A program made the position numbers and the translations under genes. A DNA stretch of 64,000 nt, from the NCBI GenBank assembly GCA_020746875.1, contig JAGTJL010000010.1, positions 2,232,001-2,296,000 on the forward strand, written 5' to 3'. This document shows positions 22,964 through 34,935 of this stretch, in pieces. This DNA is from Rhexocercosporidium sp. MPI-PUGE-AT-0058 (Eukaryota; Ascomycota; Leotiomycetes; Helotiales). Position 1 is the first letter of the stretch, and each line of letters opens with the position of its first letter. Under the pieces are notes generated by a model. It saw nothing but the letters and a program-made list of their open reading frames with translations, was not told the DNA's origin and did no database searches.

Positions 22964-24575
22964 ACGTGTGAAGGGTCGCTGCATGGGGATTGCAAGGAGA
23001 AGCTCTAGACTGGCTGACCTTATTGAAATGGGAGGATTCTTGGGGAATTGGGAGACGATGATATGACGAATAAACAAAACGAGATTACAGTCAACACAGC
23101 CATGGGACGAACTCAACGGATTTGGGGGTTTTCATCAGCGGCGTTCTTTTTTCGTTATCACAGCATGGATAGAGCTGCAACACGTCGTGGCAGGGCGTTG
23201 GTTGGTTGTTGTAGCGAGCGAGCTGATGGGATTAGGTTACGTCTATTAGTCGGTTGGCATGTTGGCCTCTAGGAGAACAGCCAACAGACAAACAGAAATG
23301 CAGACAGTAGATGATTGCAAAACAATGCTCCTTCACAACCTTGTCTGTGTTCCTTCCTTCTTTTCATCTGATGTGACGTGATGACAGATCTAGCCCGCCT
23401 CCCAATGCTCTTGTTCACCTGCTCAGAAAAACACGTATGTATCAACACTACTCCACCTAGACTCCGAACAGAGGCACATATGACAAATAGCAGTTGTTCT
23501 GCCCCTTAACTCTTCAAGTTACCTCCCCTTCATGTGGCCTCCTCTCTCGCACTAGTTCAAACTTGAGTACTAAAGATATTCAAATCAACCCCCATCCCGG
23601 TCCAATAATACAGTACATCAAGCTTCTTAATCTGCCGTGGAACTCACATCCCCGGATTTACATATAACGCACTTTACTCATCCTTAGCTGCTGCTTCTGC
23701 AAGTCCATCACCCAGAAAACGCACGACCCAACGGCCATATCTCTCTACAGTACTGTATTTTCCATTAGCAGCCTCGCTATATTACTTCTTTCGGATGGAA
23801 ATCTCTCTTCCAATATTACCCTATATTTATTTCTTCCATGCTTATGCTTACATCTCAAGATCTTGCATGGAGCAAGATCCTGTGGCTGGAATTTTACGAG
23901 GTGGGATTTTTGAAGACGTGATGGACTTTTTAGGAAGAGGAAGTCAGATACTAGGAAATGAAGTCGATGTGAAATGAGGAAGAGTAAGAGGAGGTGGAGT
24001 ATTGTAGTGGAAGTGCTTTTGCTTAAATGATGTTGAAGTCTAGGATAGCACTTTGAGGGAAATCGAGAGATGGGGAAAAGGAGTTGGCTGGGAAATTTGC
24101 ATGAGTAATTTTTTCTATGATGCGTACTGATGTTTGGATGGTGTATACTGTGGAGTTCGTTTGTATCTAGATTTAATGGCTCAATTAATAATCAGAAAAT
24201 GAAGTAAATGGATTGGGATGTATTGGACCAGTTCATTAATGTGCGAATCGATTCGATTTCGCTTCAGTTGGAGCGGCTTAGCTAAATGGGGATGGGGTAG
24301 TGAGATGTGCACGAACTTCGCATTTATCAGAATCTAAAACTGATGTCAAAAGGGAAGAGAGACGCTGGCAAAGGGATAATTGAGAACATACTTCTATATA
24401 CAAACCGAGAGTAAGGAGCAACGATTTGAGCTCTGGTTGATGTTGTGCCCGCTAATGTTGCCATGCCAACAAGGGACAAGGTTAGCCGAAAACAGCAGAT
24501 CTTGGAAACATCAACATCTTGAGATCACCAACTTCCATCCTCACCATCCCTCGACAAAATCACCACAACCACAAA
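22964..24575. other. Intergenic
   Basis: 3-prime side of the E2 gene and promoter of the kinesin gene. Only a 60-codon ORF (23795-23977) and fragments occur. Sequence is moderately AT-rich around 23450-24330. No repeat or RNA gene was recognised. Confidence 0.5.
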
Positions 24576-27144
24576 ATGGAACCCCAATCCAAAACCAAAG
24601 CTTCGCTCTTCGAAGTCTACCTCCGTCTACGTCCTCCGCCAGCAGGTCAGCCAACAGCAGATCGCTTCCTCACAGTCGAAGAAACATCTGAAGATGCAGC
24701 ACCAACACACATCACGCTCAACCCACCAAATGACAACCGTCGCCGGGCGATCGAGAAGTTCGCATTCACGGAAGTCTTCGAGGAGGAATCTACACAGCTG
24801 GATCTTTTCCAGGGCACTGGCGTTCTGCCGCTCGTAGAAGGCGTTCTTGGTCCACAGGGTGGTGAGGGTAGAGATGCGCTGCTTGCTACGCTGGGAGTTA
24901 CGGGGAGTGGAAAGGTATACAATACCACTGCAGATGGACATGGAAATGCTGATCGGTCGAACAGAGTCACACAATCCTCGGATCGCGCACACAGCGCGGT
25001 CTTACCCAGCTTGCGCTCGACGTTCTCTTCCGCTCCATTTCGCACAACATTCTCGACCCAAGCACGACCACCTCTCTACACGCCACAGTAGCAGCCTCAG
25101 ACCCATCAGAAGCACAAGTGATGTCCGCGCAGATGTTCCTCGACACCATGTACGGAGACCCAACAGCTGCTTCGCGCGCAAGCTCCCGAGCCCCCACACC
25201 AATGGTAGTACGTGTACCTTCTTCTACCTCCTACTTCCACGCTCCTCTCCACGCGTCCTCACAGAGTCTCTACCCCTCCTTGCTAGGCTTGGATACCGGC
25301 AGTCCGAAGAGTATCAGGGTCGTGACAGAATTAGAAGAATCCCGAATCCAGACCCGAAGTCGGACAAATGCAAAGAACCACTCCGAAGAAGTCGAGACCC
25401 CTTTAGTTTCGGGCTCCTTCACCCCCTCCTGCTATCTCCCCTCGTACATGCAATCCACCCTTGCTAAAGCGGTAAGATACGTTGCTAAATCTCCTCTCAA
25501 GGGCGAATCATCCTATATCCCTCCTACGCCTCGCCGAAACCTCCTCCAGAGACCGTCGGTCCTGCCGCAAAGTCCTGATATCAGCAAATTGTCTGTCAAC
25601 GCGGACCCGAACGCCGAATATGCCATCTTAATTTCCATGTATGAGGTGTATAACGATCGAATCTTTGATCTGCTCACACCGGCGATACCGGGGAAATCAG
25701 CAAAGGACTTCAGACGCAGGCCGCTGCTTTTCAAATCTACGGAACAATCCCCAGATCGTAAGCTCGTTGCTGGATTGAGGAAGATTATCTGCGGGACGAT
25801 GAAAGAAGCTTTGATGGTTCTTGAAGCTGGATTGCATGAGCGAAGAGTTGCTGGTACAGGGTCGAACAGTGTGTCGAGTCGTAGTCATGGCTTCTTCTGC
25901 GTGGAGGTCAAGAAGAGGAGGAGAGGACGGATGGGACATCAATGGGGAGGAAGTGCATTGACTATTGTTGATCTTGCGGGAAGCGAGAGAGCGAGAGATG
26001 CAAAGACTCAAGGAGCTACTCTGGCAGAAGCTGGAAAGATCAATGAAAGTCTCATGTATCTGGGACAATGTCTACAGATGCAATCCGACTTGACATCTTC
26101 AGCAAAGGTACACCCTCTCCATTCTCCATCCTCAAACAAACAGCTACTAACTCACCCCAGCCGAATCTTGTTCCCTTTCGCCAATGCAAACTTACGGAAC
26201 TCCTCTTCTCCAACTCCTTCCCCTCAACATCCCACCAAACCATCCCCTCAACAGCAACCCACCACCACTCGCACCCAGCACCTCGCAACCCCCAAAAAGC
26301 AGTCATGATCGTAACCGCCGACCCCCTCGGCGACTTCAACGCGACCTCCCAAATCCTGCGGTACTCCGCCCTCGCCCGGGAAATCACAGTCCCTCGCATC
26401 CCATCCGTAACATCAACCATCCTCGCCCAATCAACCGCGTCCCACTACTTCTCACCACGCTCTCCACTCTCAGATACAGATCGCAGCACCATGGAGATAG
26501 CTGCTTTAGAAATAGCGCGCATGTCGGAGGAGATCGACGGTCTCCGGTCTGAACTTCTCTCCGCCCACCAAGCTCGTCTGGAAACAGAGGCTCATCTCGA
26601 GAGCATGGCTGATCGCATGATGGAACTCGAACAGGAGATTCGTGAAGAGTGTTACGCTGAGATGGAAGGCCGTCTGCAATCCGAGATCGCGAGATGGAAA
26701 GCCACTTGGCAGGCAGAACAGGACAGGAACGACGAGCACCTCGACCGCAAACTTGAGATCTACACGCGCAGTATCGATGCCGCTGACCTCCCTCCCACGC
26801 CTGACCTCGACGCCCCAGAAGAAGATAAAGAGAACGCTCACTCTGGCCCAGGCAAGATCGACGATTTGCAGATCGAGAACGAGCGTTTGAGACGTGAGGT
26901 CGAGACGCTGAGACGGGAACTCGTGCTTAAGAGCCCCAGTAAACGGATGCCGTTGAGGGAGAGCAGGGTTGGGAGGGACAGAAGTAATACGCCGGACACG
27001 GATGGGGGTATTGAGGAGGCGTTTGAGAGGATGAGCGTTCAGGGGAGTGGTGGGGGGAGGAATGAAAGTCGGAGCCCGACGAAGAAAGTTAAGAAGTTGG
27101 CGGCAAGGAAGTGGGATTTGCTTGATGAGGGAGAGATGATGTGA
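24576..27144 (+). CDS. Kinesin-like motor protein, probably kinesin-6 group
   Basis: Exons 24576-24914, 24965-26107 and 26161-27144 give 821 residues. Start MEPQSKTKASLFEVYLRLRP is the first motor strand. The ATP P-loop GVTGSGKSHT spans intron 1 (about residues 107-116). YEVYNDRIFDLL, SSRSHGFFCVEVK (switch I, about 416) and TIVDLAGSERARD (switch II, about 447) are present, with NESLMYLGQCLQ and LVPFRQCKLTELLF after. The large insertion between P-loop and YEVYNDR and the NESLMYLGQCLQ form suggest kinesin-6 (KIF20/Klp9-like), which works at the spindle midzone; that is inference. A coiled coil (about residues 595-680) and a second (about 715-740) precede a basic Ser/Pro-rich tail. A 60-nt in-frame stretch beginning at the GTAGTACGTG after PTPM (about 25205) may be an intron; without it the protein has 801 residues. 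Confidence 0.92.
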
Positions 27145-28272
27145 TTCCTGTTCTCTTGATCCGCCAGCATTGATTCTTAGCCGATGAAGTCTTTGTTGGA
27201 GTATAACAGGCGTGTTGTTCTGTGTAAAGCGAGCTGGGTGGCTGGTTGATGGTGTTTGGAGTTGTGGTTTAGTGGATACTTCGATTTTCTTGTGCTCGTA
27301 CTGTACGTACGTATATGATGAACATATTTTCCCGTATCCTATGATTATGAACATGTCCAGTGCCTTTGTGCAACATAATCAGTTCATTCAATATTCCCCG
27401 ACCTCAGACAGGCAAGCTAAGAAACTCTGGCTTATATTCGACCGGTGCAGAAATAAATAGATCTCCTTGCAAAAGGTAGCTCGGTAAAACGACCCTCTCT
27501 CTGGTAATGAGCATGTATCGCCTTTTCTTGCTTATTTACCAGCTTACATTCAAAACGAGGGTCCCCTGGTCTATTAACAGTCTGTTCCCTTCCTGTTAGC
27601 CCTTAGTTTGTCTTATTTTTCCTATTCTAAACTGAGCTGCTTTACGGAGGATAATGTACTCGAGCCACTTCAAGAAGCAGACCCATACAACAAGAGGCTT
27701 GTTTTTAACCGGAGCCAGGAACTCCGCCACCGAGCTTATTTCCACGTCAATCCTTCCCACTCTCTTGCTTATCTTTTCTCCACTACTCCCTCCTCTCTTG
27801 ACATTCATGGATTCGTGAAAACAGCTCCGAAATCTCGACCAAGCTCATCAGAATACCAATCATTTCACATATACCACCAATAGCCCAGGACCGCCGCCAT
27901 TGCCGCACCTCCATTGCCGCACCTCCTCAGCAACGGAGGAGGGGTAAACAAGCGGGTATGCACGCATTATGCACGCCCAACTCCGGACCCTTCCGGCCAT
28001 GCCATGCATATATAGACTCGGACGATCTTCTTCTTCTAGATCTATATCCGGCCTCGGTATCTCTTATCTAGTGATAGAACCCCTCCAGCTTTTCATCTGT
28101 CCTCTTTTCCTTCTTCTTACTTTTGTCTACCCCGCATGTTTGCACCTGAGCGTACCTGCTTCTGAGTTCTGGTGACCTGTTGTTATTTCGTACTGCTTGC
28201 GTATATCTATCTATTCTGTCGAACCTCGCTCCCCAGCAATTCAATAATACTGCACATCTCTCTCCTCCTCCC
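27145..28272. other. Intergenic
   Basis: Between the kinesin 3-prime end and the A-T-R enzyme. Short plus-strand ORFs at 27212-27460 and 27608-27883 have no family features. The last 250 bases are pyrimidine-rich leader, with a TATATA run near 28010. Confidence 0.5.
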
Positions 28273-31200
28273 ATGATGGAAACTTCCCCTCCACCACCCC
28301 ACTCCATCCCCCACGGCCACCGCCTAATCCCCACTCAAATCGACCAGCTCTCCCTCACCAACCCCTCAAAACTCTTCGCATGCATCCCGCGCTCCTCTTC
28401 CCTCTCAGAAGGGTTCAGAGACGTCACGTACCGTGACTTCGCACGTGGTATAGATCGCGCTGCTGCTTGGATCGAGGAAAAGTTTGGTATTGGAGGGGAA
28501 GGGCTCTTTCGGACCCTTGCGTACGTGGGGGTTTTTGATCTGAGATATTTTTTGATTATGGTTGGGGCGGTGAAAGTTGGGTTCAAGGTATGTGAGAGCT
28601 TGTCTATTTGTTTGTGTTGGTGTTTCGTTTCAGTGGATTAAGTTAAGGTGTGTTGGGGGTGCTGGAAAGAAGTAGGTTAAGTTCAGGGCTGGGTCCAAAC
28701 TCTGAGCATACTATGGGAAAATCTAGGTTGTACCATGGCTCCGTAAAGGGCTAGACAAGTGAGATCAATATTCTACGAAGACCGCTTCCGCGAGATAGTG
28801 GATAGCAAGAGCCCTTATGGCAGAGGACTTATCAGTCCCGAAATGGCATCTGAAGTTGAGGGTCTAAACTCATTGACGTTGATAGACACTACTTCCGTCG
28901 CATAGAAATACACTAGAAGGCCAACTCAGCCTCTTCGACAGTACAGATTGCAAAGCTCTTCTCATATCAGAGGGCTTTCCCATACCGGCTGATCTCATCT
29001 CAGCTTCTGGTTTCGAACCCATCACAACACCCAGCCTTGATACCTTCCTGTCCCCAGAAGGAGAAGTCAAGCATTACCCTTACACTAAGACTTTCGAAGA
29101 AGCCAAAGATGAGCCTGTCACTGTTTTACACACTTCCGGGTCAACAGGCCTTCCGAAACCAATTGTTTTAAGACATGGCTGGTTTTCGACGATGGATGCT
29201 ATTATAGAAATGCCTCTTATGCCAGGCGGAAAGAGACCACTATGGATGAGTAGCGAAAACAAGAGAATGTTTGCTTCTCTGCCACCCTTTCACGTGCGTT
29301 CAGCCTCCCTACATACGATCGTCCACCACGAGCTGACGGAACTAGGCAGCCGGAGTCAATCTTTTACTACAAAGTCCGATCTGGTACGGAGCGGTTTGTG
29401 TATGGCCACCCTCCAATCTCCCAATGAGCGGCCTCTTAGCCGACCAAGTCCTCTCCGCAACCCCAGTCGACATCGCCTTCTTCGTTCCCTCTATCCTAGA
29501 AGAGATGTGCCAATCACAAACCAGCATCGCCAAACTCAAGAAACTATCAGGAATTGGTTTTGGAGGCGGTCCAATGAATCCCAGTGTCGGTGCCCTTTTA
29601 AAGGACGAGGTCCCCTTGCTCCACCTCATCGGCTCAACAGAAATTTGCGTACACCCCATCTACGAACGCGCCGATGAAGATTGGTTGTATTTCCACTACA
29701 ACCCCGAACTGAAAGGCGTCGAGTTCAGGCCTCTTGGCGATGGAACATATGAGATGGTCGTCGTTCGTCACCCAACGACCGACCGTTTCCATTCTCTATG
29801 GTACACTTTCCCAGAATTAGACGTCTTCCCTATGAATGATTTATACAAACCACATCCCTCAAAACCAAACACATGGCTCTTTCTAGGACGAGCCGACGAC
29901 GTGATTGTCTTCTCCAACGGCGAAAAGCTCAACCCAACGACCATGGAATCAACTTTGCGATCTCATCCCGATATCATGGGTGCATTGATTGTCGGACAAG
30001 CTTGGTTCTCTCCAGCCGCTATTATCGAATTGACACCTGAAGTTGCATCTAAATTGCAGACCGCAGAACAGAAAGCGTCATATGTGGAGACTGAGATCTG
30101 GAAAGTCGTCATCGAAGCAAACAAACATGCTCCAGCCCATGGGCAGCTTGAGCGAGATATGATCATCCTCAGTGGTCCCACTAAACCGTTTGGCAGAGCT
30201 GGGAAAGGAACGATCCTCAGACCGTCGACCATTGCAAATTACCAACCAGAAATAGAGGAGTTGTACCGAAGGAATGGCGAGGGAAAGCTTGATATAGCGT
30301 GTATTGATGTTACCCAAAGCCTTGAGTCCTTTCAACAGAAGATCGGAGCTTTGGTTGCTAACGTACTTGGCGTTGATGGTCAACTACCTATCGATCAGGA
30401 TTTCTTTACTGCAGGAATGGACTCGCTGCATGTTATGACGGCAGTCAAACATCTCAAAGCTGCATTGTCCGATGTACCGAGCGATGAGATCAATACTCGC
30501 TTGATCTACGCCAACCCCACGGTGAATAATTTAGCATCTGCACTGAAATCTCTGAGTTCCTCCAACGAAACAAAAGACTCGCCTCCAACAAGAGAGCAGA
30601 AGATGCAGGCGACTCTCCAAGAGTTTGTTCAGCAGCTACCAACATCAGCGTCAAATTATGCCCAAACCTCCAGCGAGAGAATAACCGTGATGCTCACAGG
30701 CAGCACGGGTTCTCTTGGATCGTATCTCTTGCATACTTTACTCTCCTCCTCGAAGGTTGCGAAAGTGTATTGTTTAAATCGCCGTGAGGATGCGGCTGAA
30801 ACTCAAGCAATAACGAATGCCAAGAGGGGACTAGTATCTTCGTGGGATGAGCGAGTCGAGTTTCTGAAGGCAAATCTCAGTCAAGGCATGCTCGGCTTGA
30901 AACAGAATGACTATGATCGCCTGAAGCAGGATGTTGCGGTCATCATTCGTGAGCAATCATCTAATTCCGACAATCGTGGCTTGAACTAACTTCCAATCAG
31001 ACAGCCAATGGCAAGTCAACTTCAACCTCGCCCTCCCGTCCTTTCACCCCCATATTGCTGGCGTCCTCAACCTCACCAAGTTCTCCTCCATCGCACACTT
31101 CTCGCCACCTATCAATTTCATCTCCAGCATCGGCACGGTATCAAACTACGCTTCTCTCTACAACGAACCCCGCATCCCCGAGATACCATACCACGACCCG

Positions 31201-31944
31201 AAAGTTGCTGCAAACGCAGGATACGCCGAGTCGAAGTGGATCGCGGAACGACTTCTTGAAGAGGCGGGCAAAACGGGGGTGAGGAGTAATATCATGAGGG
31301 TTGGACAGATTGCTGGACCAGTTGAAGTTGGTACGAGGGAGACTGGAGAGTGGAATAGGAGCGAATGGTTCCCATCTGTAAATCTTCAATCGTACCCATC
31401 GGGGCTCATTGAAAATGGCAGCGCTGACGTGGAATCATAGCTTATCACCAGCTCCAAATATTTAAAATGTCTACCCACAGAGCTACCTGGACATAGCGAG
31501 ATAGCTTGGATACCTGTTGATACTCTATCCAGAATCCTCTACGAAATTGTTACATCAGACATCGAAGAATCGAAAACTTCACCGCCCACAAAAATATTCC
31601 ACCTCGCCAATCCAGCTGCTTCAAAGTGGTCGGCGCTAGTACTAGCGATTGCAGAATTCTTACAGTCCCGCTCTGCGAGTGGTACTGAATCCCCCATGGA
31701 AACGGTACCTTTCGCGACCTGGTTCGCTAAGCTCGAGGGCAGTTCGAAATCGGACGGTGATGTGGACGCCAATCCTGGGATCAAATTACTTCCATTCTTT
31801 CAGAGCATGAGAGACGGCATAGATGAGGTGAAGTTGGATACCACCGATTCGATGCAGATGAGTTCTAGTTTGAGAGAATTGGAGCCTGTCGGGGAAGAGT
31901 GGATGGGTATCTGGTTGAAGCAGTGGGGCCAGGGAACGAAATGA
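28273..31944 (+). CDS. NRPS-like adenylation-thiolation-reductase enzyme
   Basis: Five exons join in phase (28273-28587, 28886-29293, 29346-30948, 31001-31377, 31441-31944) to 1068 residues. Domain order: AMP-binding adenylation domain with LHTSGSTGLPKPI (about 187), GFGGGPMNPSVG, GSTEICVHP and FLGRADDVIVFSNGEKLNP; a thiolation domain with DFFTAGMDSLHVM, the serine for phosphopantetheine near 600; and a Rossmann reductase with VMLTGSTGSLGSYLL (about 690) and YAESKWIAERLL (about 850, Tyr/Lys pair). Such A-T-R enzymes activate a carboxylic acid, tether it as a thioester and release it as an aldehyde or alcohol. Substrate is unknown. No condensation domain is present and no transporter, oxidase or regulator sits next to it. 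Intron 1 is 298 nt, unusually long. Upstream in-frame ATG 28180 was not chosen because MMETSPPPPH fits family starts better. Confidence 0.93.
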
Positions 31945-33492
31945 GTGGTTGACATTGTCAATTTGAGTACCCAAATTACAACGAATCACAGTCGCTTTTA
32001 GGTATCGCATCTTGCGAGATCAGATCGCCGAGAGTGATGTTTTCTATTTTACGCTCTTGGTTCTGACGACAGCTTTCACAGCAATACAGTCAGATACTTG
32101 TTTTCTCTGAAAGGTCAGTCTGTTGCCCGTCCTCTACTCTGGCTCAATGCATTGTATATTCATCCTGGGTCTCGATGCATGAGTGAATCTGAAATTCCTG
32201 AGGCAGTACCACAAGTCTGGCGAGGCTGCATACAAGTTCCTGTTTTGCTCGTTCTTCTGCTTTTTTCCCCCCTCGTCACGTGACGTTCCAATCTGGACTG
32301 TGTAACAAATTTTCTGGCGAAATGCCTATGCTCAGAACGCTGCGTCATTTTTTCCTTCCTGTAGTTCCTTCAATTTCTTAGTTTCAGATTATCTCAACTT
32401 CAGTTTCTGCATCTCTTCGGTGAGCTGTTGCTCAGCCACAGCGTCATCGGTTAGCTTGCTTCATCGGGTTGTTGAGGGCGTTTTCAACTGCCTCGTTGCT
32501 AAGCGAGTTTTGCCTTATCGCCCTTTTCTTTTGCCCTGGGGCAAGCTGCCGCCCTTTACGGTCGCAACTCACCTAATTCGTCACCGCGTCATGAGCCCTA
32601 GCTCACCGTCTCTTACTCAGCCTCTCTGGGAAATTGTGACGTCTAATTCGAGGTGTGTAGTGGGATCTGATTAGCTACTCGTTGAGCATGCCCAAGGCAG
32701 TCTTGTCCGCCCTGGGCGCCCCTTTCTCCCGCTTCCAGCTTTTTTGGGTCTTTTACGCCGTTTCTCATTCTTGATTGGATACTCGTTGATCGGGATCAAT
32801 GGAATTTCCGCAGGGCTGAATGGTACTCACGAACCTGAATAACCTGCTCTTGCTGCCTGGAGCCTTGCCATGAACACTGAACAGAATTCCAAGCCCAGTC
32901 ATTCTGGCAAAATTGCTCTTTGGGGCATTTTTGGTAATTCATTGGCGCTGGTTGGTGCTTCGATTGTATCCCAGAAAATTCCCTCATTGGTCTTTCCGAC
33001 CGACGGTTGCTGTCCGCCTCACCTTCTGGCCAGTGAAACTCTTCCCAAGGGATCATGCTTCAAACCTTAAAACAACTTGTACCGGGCTTCCTCCGAGCTA
33101 TTCAGCATAGCCACGTTGAAAGTTCCTTGCATAACTTTGAAGCTGGTGACTTTCACTTTAATCACGAGTTAGCCTAGGAACCCTTTAGACGGAATTTCCC
33201 GTACGAAGTTCCATTCGAGTTTTAAATGAGACTTCTCAGCGGTTTTCAAGCAGTCATGTCGGAAAGCCTATCATGGCTGAGTTCTAGAAGGGAGCCAAAG
33301 GGCGTCGATGTGATTCAGGTACTTATGGGAGGACCCGTCTCTCTTGCCCGAGAGAAGAAGAAGTTGTTCTCCTCATCATCATATAGTGTCTCAATCTCTT
33401 ACAACTCCCCGCTGAGTTCCTATTCGTCGCTTTATACATCAAATAGTCAGTCCTACACATCCTTTTCGTGTCTACTAAGCCCTCATCTCACC
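31945..33492. other. Intergenic
   Basis: No convincing gene. Several ORFs of 60-90 codons on both strands (for example 32420-32674, 32796-33056) lack protein pattern. It includes a perfect GTCACGTGAC palindrome at 32275-32284 and a pyrimidine-rich leader before the next small gene. Confidence 0.5.
32275..32284. promoter_or_regulatory. Palindromic CACGTG (E-box) site
   Basis: GTCACGTGAC is a perfect 10-base palindrome centred on CACGTG, the site bound by fungal bHLH factors of the Cbf1 type. It lies 331 bases past the A-T-R stop codon and far from the next start, so its target is unclear. Confidence 0.35.
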
Positions 33493-33819
33493 ATGTCGTC
33501 CTCACAAAGCAACAACACCACAAACAACAACAGTGGGGCTACCTCCGCTGGAGCAACGCCAAAATACTATATGAACACGTTATGGACGTGTTGTCAATGC
33601 GATTATAACGGCGTCATGGACTTTGCGGCAACCGAAATCTGTTCGGGCTTCCACTGTCGCCATCAAAGATGCGACAATTGTGGCACCGAGCATCATCAGA
33701 GACGTACAAATACCCCGGACTTCAGGCGTATGTGTGAATAACTGCCCTGGCTGAGAAAGTATAGAAACTGCTGACACTCCAAAGCCAATACGGGAACAGG
33801 ATCGTCGCGTGGGTCGTAG
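33493..33819 (+). CDS. Small Cys-rich probable zinc-ribbon protein 1
   Basis: Start ATG 33493 (MSSSQSNNTTNNNSG) opens a Ser/Asn-rich N-terminus of about 35 residues, then YYMNTLWTCCQCDYNGVMD with a CxxC knuckle, and GFHCRHQRCDNCGTEHHQ with a second CxxC. The W-x-CC-x-C opening and paired CxxC resemble the small fungal zinc-ribbon proteins that read WxCCxC then CxxC. Two 3-prime models exist. Unspliced, the frame ends at TAA 33739 (82 residues). With a consensus intron 33728-33784 (GTATGT, CTGAC, CAAAG) it ends PNTGTGSSRGS at TAG 33817 (89 residues), which I prefer. Function unknown; a nucleic-acid or protein contact role is only inference. A relative lies 0.9 kb downstream. Confidence 0.6.
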
Positions 33820-34734
33820 TTTCATATTTAGGGAGGACTTTGGAGTTTGGTCATGGTTTATGTTGGATTTCGGGCATTTGTAACGTACTTAGCGGCGTAT
33901 TGTTTTCCTTCGCAGCAGACGTTCTTTTTTGAGTTCTCTTTGTTTAGATTCACATGATACCCACGTTTCAGCGCCATTCTCTGGAATTTAGACGTGGACG
34001 TGGTGGTGACATTTCGCTTAGCATGGGCTTGGGCTTCTGTAGATTTACTAAGCGAACTTAGCGAATGCTGAATAAATACAAGGCATACTTCCAAACAAAT
34101 GGCAATCTTGACTCACCGCGTTGCATCTACATTTCGACTCCGGACCCGAAGTCAATCATTTCACCTGCAATTTGATATCTGTCCTTTGGCCTGTCGGTGA
34201 AGAGCGTATCCACCCTCCCATTGGTCAAGGGCGTGCTACCCTGATGTGGATCCATTGGGTCTGTGCGGTCACGCCCCTTTACTCAGAGGCCGCCGCCCTC
34301 TTATCCATCTCTTGTTTCACATTAGGCATATTTAATTCAATGACTATCATTCGGCACTCGGTGTGCGGCACAGCCATCAGTCCAGCGGGCGAGGCAAATA
34401 CGTGTCCGCCCCATGCCTTTCAGATCAGTCACTCACTCAACAGCAGCTGCAGCTGATTGCATTCCTAACGGCTCTGACGAGGGCTTCCTGAGTTTGTATG
34501 GTAATGGGCAAGGGCGCCATTTAAGGGCTATTGCCAATGTATGCTGCGGATGGGCTTTATGATACAAACACCCACCGATGTTTAGCAGGATAAGGTATAA
34601 AGCCATCAACTCCTCCTACAATGATCACTTTTCTGTCCCTCACATCTGTTTGTTCTTTACTTCTAGCAGATTGCAACCTCTCTTGACTCTTGGGGTCACA
34701 TCACATCTGGTTCTATTCGCCTCAAATAATCATT
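33820..34734. other. Intergenic between two small Cys-rich genes
   Basis: No supported gene. An ORF at 34121-34456 has no recognisable pattern. A pyrimidine-rich leader precedes the next ATG. Confidence 0.45.
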
Positions 34735-34935
34735 ATGCCTTCGTCCGGAAGCAACAAAAGAAGGTACTGGTGGCAGCGACTCTGGAGTTGTGGAAACTGT
34801 AAGAAAGAGACAGGAATGGATTCTAAGGCCACCACGCACTGCCCGTCATGTTACCATCCGCAATGTGAAGCCGGTCAAGGATGCTGTCCTTATGAGGACG
34901 TCAAGCGGTATTATGACGAGCCTACTCTTCCTTGA
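34735..34935 (+). CDS. Small Cys-rich probable zinc-ribbon protein 2
   Basis: A 66-residue ORF starts MPSSGSNKRRYWWQRL after a typical ATTATG context and carries WSCGNCKKETG (CxxC), THCPSCYHPQCE (CxxC plus two more Cys) and GQGCCPYED. It shares the aromatic-Cys opening and paired knuckles with the protein at 33493, but the lengths between knuckles differ, so common ancestry is plausible, not shown. ATG 34690 is in frame but less likely, because MGSHHIWFYSPQ would add an atypical hydrophobic stretch. No intron is needed. Function unknown. Confidence 0.55.
   Translation: MPSSGSNKRRYWWQRLWSCGNCKKETGMDSKATTHCPSCYHPQCEAGQGCCPYEDVKRYYDEPTLP

Noticed and set aside
28588..28885. Possible separate gene inside the long A-T-R intron
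   Set aside because: No ORF of useful length; the flanking exons join in phase across it to give a continuous adenylation domain.
32275..32284. CACGTG palindrome as a definite operator
   Set aside because: Kept only as a weak feature; one such site in 1.5 kb can occur by chance and no target gene is close.
34121..34456. 111-codon plus-strand ORF between the Cys-rich genes
   Set aside because: No domain or leader features, and composition like random balanced sequence.
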